64,000 nucleotides of DNA from Nocardia sp. SYP-A9097 (GTDB lineage Bacteria; Actinomycetota; Actinomycetes; Mycobacteriales; Mycobacteriaceae), in contig NZ_WJIC01000005.1 in NCBI RefSeq assembly GCF_009649815.1, positions 1 to 64,000 on the forward strand, given 5' to 3'. The position numbers and the translations under genes are program-made. Of the stretch, positions 59,797 to 64,000 are shown in pieces. The notes below the pieces were generated by a model. The model was not told where the DNA came from. It did not search any database and worked only from the letters and a program-made list of their open reading frames with translations. Positions within the stretch are counted from its first letter, which is position 1. Every line of letters begins with the position of its first letter.

Positions 59797-59880
59797 GTGA
59801 GTGAGCGAAGCGAGCGAATCATCAAACACAGCGCGCCTTTGCGCATGGTCGTGGCGAGCGCTAGCGAGGCACGGCCATGA
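59797..59880 (+). CDS. 27-residue leader reading frame overlapping the nuclease start
   Basis: GTG 59797 has GGGAGG seven bases upstream and reads 27 codons to a TGA at 59878-59880 that overlaps the nuclease ATG at 59877 as ATGA, a classic coupling arrangement. The predicted peptide begins VSERSERIIKH and ends SEARP. The DNA contains the GCGAAGCGAGCG repeat type found before several actinobacterial genes, and GCGAGCGCTAGCGAG near its end. It could be a translated leader that sets nuclease translation, or a dispersed repeat that happens to be in frame. No homologue is recognised. Confidence 0.45.
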   Translation: MSERSERIIKHSAPLRMVVASASEARP

Positions 59881-60350
59881 GCGAAATGCGTGTGATCGGC
59901 ATCCGTGTCGAACAGCCACAGAACCAGCCCGTGCTGTTGCTCCGCGAGGCTTCCGGGGACAGGTATCTACCGATTTGGATCGGGCAGGCAGAGGCTACCG
60001 CGATCGTTCTCGAACAAGAGGGTGTCACGCCCATTCGTCCGCTGACTCATGATCTGATCAAGATCCTCATCAAGGATCTCGGGCACACCTTGAAAGAGGT
60101 GCGGATCGTGGATCTGCAGGAGGGCACCTTCTACGCCGATCTGGTGTTCGAGAACGATCTGCGTATCTCGGCTCGTCCCTCCGATTCCGTCGCCATCGCC
60201 CTGCGGGTGGGTTGTCCGATCTACGCCGAGGAGCCGGTGCTCGAGGAGGCCGGTCTCGTCATGCCGGACGAGCGCGAGGACGAGGTGGAGAAGTTCAAGG
60301 AGTTCTTGGAGTCGGTGTCGCCGGACGATTTCAAGGCCACCGACAGTTAA
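59877..60350 (+). CDS. Bifunctional nuclease family (DUF151) protein
   Basis: 157 residues, near the length of Rv1829. Strong match: MRVIGIRVEQPQNQPVLLLR, DRYLPIWIGQAEATAI, PLTHDLIKILIKDLG, VRIVDLQEGTFYADLVF and RPSDSVAIALRVG, ending EKFKEFLESVSPDDFKA. In other bacteria the family has DNase and RNase activity in vitro and a link to stress regulation; the role here is unproven. ATG 59877 (giving MSEMRV) is preferred over ATG 59886 because homologues begin this way and it overlaps the leader frame stop. Lies between two MerR regulators. Confidence 0.9.
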   Translation: MSEMRVIGIRVEQPQNQPVLLLREASGDRYLPIWIGQAEATAIVLEQEGVTPIRPLTHDLIKILIKDLGHTLKEVRIVDLQEGTFYADLVFENDLRISARPSDSVAIALRVGCPIYAEEPVLEEAGLVMPDEREDEVEKFKEFLESVSPDDFKATDS

Positions 60351-60375
60351 GTGGGGGCGGCCGAATCGTTACCTC

Positions 60376-60392
60376 GACCTGTACTTTAGGTC
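60376..60392. promoter_or_regulatory. Candidate MerR-type operator
   Basis: GACCTGTACTTTAGGTC has perfect 5-bp arms (GACCT / AGGTC) around a 7-bp AT-rich spacer that includes TACTTT, a possible -10. MerR-family proteins bind such palindromes inside the promoter spacer. It lies about 155 bp before the MerR gene at 60546, in the only AT-rich part of that gap, so it may be its autoregulatory site. Confidence 0.4.
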
Positions 60393-60545
60393 TAGAAACA
60401 CGCCGCTCGTCACGCTTGGTTCGACGCCGATATTCCCGGGACAATCAGGAGAGTAGCCTCGACAGTTAGGCCACGCTCCAGACGTCGATGCAGTGTCCGA
60501 TTTCAAGACACGAGCCCGGATAGGCCAGCAGTAAGGGAGTAGTCA

Positions 60546-61115
60546 GTGGGAGACCAACCGCACACGCAGGATGTGGTGCAGCCAGGGCTGTTCCCCGATG
60601 ACACGGTGCCGGACGAACTCGTCGGTTACCGCGTGCCCAGCGCCTGCCAGGTCGCGGGGATCACCTATCGGCAGCTGGATTACTGGGCCCGTACCGGGCT
60701 GGTCGTGCCGTCCATCCGCAGCGCCACCGGATCGGGTAGTCAGCGGCTGTATTCGTTCAAGGACATTCTGGTTCTCAAGATCGTCAAGCGACTGCTCGAC
60801 GCGGGGATCTCGCTGCAGAACATTCGCATCGCGGTGGATCATCTGCGCAGTCGCGGGGTCGAGGATCTGGCCGGGATCACACTCTTCTCCGATGGGGCGA
60901 CGGTGTACGAATGCTCCTCGGCCGAGGAGGTCGTCGATTTACTGCAGGGCGGGCAGGGCGTCTTCGGTATCGCGGTCGGCGGCGCCATGCGCGAGTTGAC
61001 CGGGGCGATAGCCAATTTCCCGGCCGAGCGTGCCGAGGCCGGCACCGCCACCGAGCGACCGGAGGACGAGCTGTCCTTCCGTCGCAAGGCGCGAATGAAC
61101 CGCAAGACGGGGTAA
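60546..61115 (+). CDS. MerR family regulator (Rv1830-like)
   Basis: 189 residues. After a 30-residue Asp/Pro-rich N-terminus comes a MerR helix-turn-helix (CQVAGITYRQLDYWARTGLV, then RLYSFKDILVLKIVKRLLDAGISLQNIR), then a short dimer helix and a Gly-rich region GGQGVFGIAVGGA, ending in basic residues KARMNRKTG. It corresponds to Rv1830 by order and sequence. GTG 60546 is preceded by AAGGGAG. Target genes are unknown; cell division and antibiotic-tolerance roles have been proposed for relatives. Confidence 0.88.
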   Translation: MGDQPHTQDVVQPGLFPDDTVPDELVGYRVPSACQVAGITYRQLDYWARTGLVVPSIRSATGSGSQRLYSFKDILVLKIVKRLLDAGISLQNIRIAVDHLRSRGVEDLAGITLFSDGATVYECSSAEEVVDLLQGGQGVFGIAVGGAMRELTGAIANFPAERAEAGTATERPEDELSFRRKARMNRKTG

Positions 61116-61187
61116 CGCGCCGGGTGTGAAATCGACCCAGGCAACATTGCCGTAACTTACCGACCTCTAGACTTGGCGGTGCGTCGC

Positions 61188-61410
61188 AGCCGTGCGGGAG
61201 AGTCCCGGGGATGCAGGTCTTTTCGAAGACAGGCAGAATCCGGGCGCCGAAGGAGCAGCACCTCCCCGTCAATCTCTCAGGCACAAGGGACCGTGCGGAG
61301 TTTCGGCGCCTCTGGAAAGCGGTGGTCGCGAGCCACCCGCCCATGGTGAAAGGGGTACGGCCGCAACGGCCTTGCCCCGAATCTCTCAGGCGCAAAAGAC
61401 AGAGGGGGAG
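61188..61410 (+). promoter_or_regulatory. Tandem glycine riboswitch
   Basis: Two glycine aptamers in series. Aptamer 1 runs from about 61189 (GTGCGGGAGAGTCC) through GCCGAAGGAGCAGCACCTCCCC and AATCTCTCAGGCACAAGGGACCG; aptamer 2 runs from CTCTGGAAAGCGG at about 61311 to CCGAATCTCTCAGGCGCAAAAGACAGAGG at about 61408. The repeated AATCTCTCAGGC and CAAxGGAC/CAAAAGACAGAG pieces are the glycine-binding core. The element is followed by a G/C-rich hairpin region and the gcvP start 57 bp later. Glycine binding is expected to switch on gcvP expression. Confidence 0.93.
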
Positions 61411-61466
61411 GGCAGACGACGCGTCGGCCACCGGGCCGACCCCCGCCCACCCCTTGGAGAGCTGCC

Positions 61467-64000
61467 GTGACCTGGACTCGATCCTTCGCCGACCGCCATA
61501 TCGGACCCGACAGCGGCGAACTCGAGCGCATCCTCGCCACCGTCGGTGTGGAATCGCTGGAAGAACTCGCCGCGAAGGCCGTACCCGCCAGCATTCTCGA
61601 CAGCGCCGAGGGCAATGGGCTCGACGCCCTGCCGCCCGCTGTCGGTGAGCATGAGGCACTCGATGCGCTGGCCGCGCTGGCCGGCGCGAATACCGTGGCC
61701 ACCAGCATGATTGGGCTCGGCTACTACGACACGCTGACGCCGCCGGTGCTGGTGCGCAATCTGATCGAGAATCCGGCCTGGTACACGGCGTACACGCCGT
61801 ATCAGCCGGAGATCAGCCAGGGACGGCTGGAAGCGCTGCTCAACTTCCAGACCATGGTGTCCGATCTGACCGGTATGGATGTCGCCAACGCGTCCATGCT
61901 GGATGAGGCCACGGCGGCGGCCGAGGCCATGACGCTGCTGCAGCGGGCGAACCGGGGCAGCAAGTCGCAGCGGCTGCTCATCGACTCCGATCTCTTCCCG
62001 CAGACGCGGACGGTGCTGTTCACGCGCGCCGAGCCGCTGGGGATCGAGATCGTCGAGGCGGATCTGAGCGGCGGCGAGCTGCCCGAGGGTGACTTCTTCG
62101 GCGTTATCGTGCAGCAGCCGGGGGCCTCCGGCAAGATTGTCGACTGGACTTCGGTCATCGAAACCGCCCATGCGCGTAAGGCTTTGGTCGCGGTGGGCGC
62201 GGATCTGCTTGCGGCGACGCTGATTACATCGCCGGGGGAGCAGGGGGCGGATGCCTGCTTCGGCACCAGCCAGCGTTTCGGTGTGCCGCTCGGGTTCGGT
62301 GGACCGCATGCGGGATACCTCGCGGTGCGTACGGCGCACGCGCGGCAGTTGCCGGGGCGTCTGGTCGGTGTCTCGGTGGATGCCGATGGAAATGCCGCCT
62401 ACCGGCTCGCGCTGCAGACTCGTGAACAGCACATTCGCCGTGAGAAGGCGACTTCGAATATCTGCACCGCGCAGGTGCTGCTGGCCATTGTGGCCGCCAT
62501 GTACGCCTCGTACCACGGTGCGGACGGGCTCAAGTCGATCGCGCGCCGGGTGCACGGGCATGCGCAGTGGCTGGCCGCGGGACTGGGCGACGCTGTGGTG
62601 CATCAGAGCTTCTTCGACACCGTGCTGGTGAATGTGCCGGATGGCGCGGAATCGATTGTGGCCAAGGCGAAGGGTGCGGGGATCAACCTGCGGCTCGTCG
62701 ATGCCGATCATGTGGGCATCGCCTGTGATGAGGCGACCACCGACGCGCATGTGGTGGCCGTGCTGGACTGCTTCGGCGTGGAGATTCCGGTCGGCCCGGA
62801 GGGCGCGCTGTTCCACGGCAGGCTGCGGCCGCATATCGAGAACCGGACCTCGGAGATCCTGACGCATCCGGCGTTCACGCGGTACCGCACCGAGACCGCC
62901 ATGATGCGGTACCTGCGGTCGCTGTCGGACAAGGATATTGCGCTGGACCGCAGCATGATTCCGCTGGGATCGTGCACGATGAAGCTCAATGCCGCGGCGG
63001 AGATGGAGTCCATCACCTGGCCGGGGTTCAATCGGGTGCACCCGTACGCGCCGGTCGAGGACGCTCCGGGCCTGATCCGGCTGATCGAGGACCTGGAGGG
63101 ATGGCTGTGCGCTGTCACCGGGTACGACCGGGTTTCGTTGCAGCCGAACGCCGGTAGCCAGGGTGAGTACGCGGGGCTGCTCGCGATTCGGCGGTATCAC
63201 CTGGATCGTGGTGATACGCACCGGGATACGTGTTTGATTCCGTCCAGTGCGCACGGCACCAATGCGGCTTCGGCCGCCATGGTGGGTATGCGGGTGGAGG
63301 TTGTGAAGACCCGCGAGAACGGCGACGTCGATCTCGATGATCTGCGCGCCAAGATCGCCGATCACGCGGATCGGCTGGCTTGCATCATGATCACTTACCC
63401 GTCGACGCACGGCGTGTACGAGCATGAGGTTGCCGAGCTGTGCGCGATGGTTCATGACGCGGGTGGTCAGGTTTACGTCGACGGCGCGAACCTGAATGCT
63501 CTTGTCGGACTTGCTCGTCCGGGTCGATTCGGTGGCGATGTCAGCCATCTGAATCTGCACAAGACCTTCTGCATTCCGCATGGTGGCGGTGGTCCGGGTG
63601 TCGGTCCGGTCGCGGTGCGTGAGCATCTGGCTCAGTACCTGCCGGGTGATCCGCTGGTGGCGGGATCGCATGCGGTGTCGGCCGCCAAGTACGGGTCGGC
63701 GTCGATTCTGCCGATCACCTGGTCGTACATTCGGATGATGGGTGCGGATGGTCTGCGGCGCGCGACGCTGACGGCTATCGCATCGGCGAATTACATTGCG
63801 CGGCGGTTGGATCCGCATTTCCCGGTGTTGTTCACGGGGGACAACGGGATGGTTGCGCACGAGTGCATCCTGGATCTGCGGGAGATCACCAAGCGGACCG
63901 GTGTCACTGTGGATGATGTGGCAAAGCGGTTGGCGGACTATGGGTTCCATGCGCCGACGATGAGTTTCCCGGTTGCGGGGACGCTCATGGTGGAGCCTAC
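61467..64000 (+). CDS. gcvP: Glycine dehydrogenase (decarboxylating) P protein, 3' truncated by window
   Basis: 844 codons are present; the gene runs off the end and lacks about the last 100 residues of the usual 940-960. GTG 61467 has GGAGAG five bases upstream and gives [19 protein letters not shown]. The P protein decarboxylates glycine with pyridoxal phosphate and passes the aminomethyl group to GcvH. Landmarks: [61 protein letters not shown], and [20 protein letters not shown] with the PLP lysine at about residue 699. Controlled by the riboswitch at 61188-61410. Confidence 0.95.
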   Translation, partial: MTWTRSFADRHIGPDSGELERILATVGVESLEELAAKAVPASILDSAEGNGLDALPPAVGEHEALDALAALAGANTVATSMIGLGYYDTLTPPVLVRNLIENPAWYTAYTPYQPEISQGRLEALLNFQTMVSDLTGMDVANASMLDEATAAAEAMTLLQRANRGSKSQRLLIDSDLFPQTRTVLFTRAEPLGIEIVEADLSGGELPEGDFFGVIVQQPGASGKIVDWTSVIETAHARKALVAVGADLLAATLITSPGEQGADACFGTSQRFGVPLGFGGPHAGYLAVRTAHARQLPGRLVGVSVDADGNAAYRLALQTREQHIRREKATSNICTAQVLLAIVAAMYASYHGADGLKSIARRVHGHAQWLAAGLGDAVVHQSFFDTVLVNVPDGAESIVAKAKGAGINLRLVDADHVGIACDEATTDAHVVAVLDCFGVEIPVGPEGALFHGRLRPHIENRTSEILTHPAFTRYRTETAMMRYLRSLSDKDIALDRSMIPLGSCTMKLNAAAEMESITWPGFNRVHPYAPVEDAPGLIRLIEDLEGWLCAVTGYDRVSLQPNAGSQGEYAGLLAIRRYHLDRGDTHRDTCLIPSSAHGTNAASAAMVGMRVEVVKTRENGDVDLDDLRAKIADHADRLACIMITYPSTHGVYEHEVAELCAMVHDAGGQVYVDGANLNALVGLARPGRFGGDVSHLNLHKTFCIPHGGGGPGVGPVAVREHLAQYLPGDPLVAGSHAVSAAKYGSASILPITWSYIRMMGADGLRRATLTAIASANYIARRLDPHFPVLFTGDNGMVAHECILDLREITKRTGVTVDDVAKRLADYGFHAPTMSFPVAGTLMVEP

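Noticed and set aside
1..64000. Insertion sequences, prophage, CRISPR arrays, tRNA or rRNA genes
   Set aside because: No transposase, integrase, direct-repeat array or RNA gene signature was found on either strand apart from the glycine riboswitch.

Overview
The window looks like chromosomal DNA from a high-GC mycolic-acid actinobacterium, most likely Nocardia or a close relative (Rhodococcus, Mycobacterium). This rests on strong G/C third-position bias, frequent GTG and TTG starts, an MspA-family porin, an MmpL transporter, a CYP125-type P450, a ChoD-type oxidoreductase, and the block pgsA-like, gcvH, garA, ftsR, bifunctional nuclease, merR, glycine riboswitch, gcvP, which is the Rv1822-Rv1832 order of Mycobacterium tuberculosis with some genes missing. 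The genus is an inference; no rRNA or tRNA was found to confirm it.

Layout. Bases 1-767 hold no convincing gene, only palindromes and a diverged inverted repeat. Bases 768-1904 encode an exported serine hydrolase. Bases 1985-40006 (about 38 kb) form a large cell-surface polysaccharide locus of the Wzx/Wzy type. It contains two polyprenyl-phosphate sugar-1-phosphate transferases, two flippases, one polymerase/ligase candidate, two Wzz-like proteins with kinase-like domains that lack the ATP-binding lysine, two GT2 and four GT4 glycosyltransferases, two pyruvyltransferases and a tandem GNAT protein. It also contains a hexapeptide acyltransferase, an asparagine-synthetase-like amidotransferase, a GDP-mannose/UDP-glucose dehydrogenase, a nucleotide-sugar and C-methyl-sugar module, a secreted lyase-like lipoprotein, a heparinase II/III-like protein, an AMIN-like lipoprotein with a PaaK/CapK-like ligase, and an MspA porin. 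The likely product is an acidic, pyruvylated, methylated polymer, or two related polymers. Many genes overlap by exactly 4 bp, which points to tightly coupled operons.

Bases 40176-42224 carry a cyp125 gene with a KstR-type box just ahead of its ribosome binding site, followed by a TetR regulator. Bases 42221-47524 carry a large NACHT NTPase (candidate antiphage or signalling protein) downstream of an MmpL transporter. Bases 47606-57093 are mixed accessory and housekeeping genes: a TMEM175-like channel, a scar where a truncated TetR gene meets a truncated amidase gene, a ThrE-like exporter, an acyl-CoA oxidase/dehydrogenase, a PAP2 phosphatase, a membrane-anchored NERD-like protein, a DUF2252 protein and a ChoD-type GMC oxidoreductase.

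Bases 57241-64000 are the conserved glycine-cleavage and GarA region. GcvH and GcvP form part of the glycine cleavage system, GarA is the FHA switch of central nitrogen and carbon metabolism, and FtsR and a second MerR protein are regulators. A tandem glycine riboswitch precedes gcvP, which runs off the window end. A previously unremarked 27-codon reading frame with a good ribosome binding site overlaps the start of the bifunctional nuclease gene. No insertion sequence, CRISPR array, tRNA or rRNA was seen.
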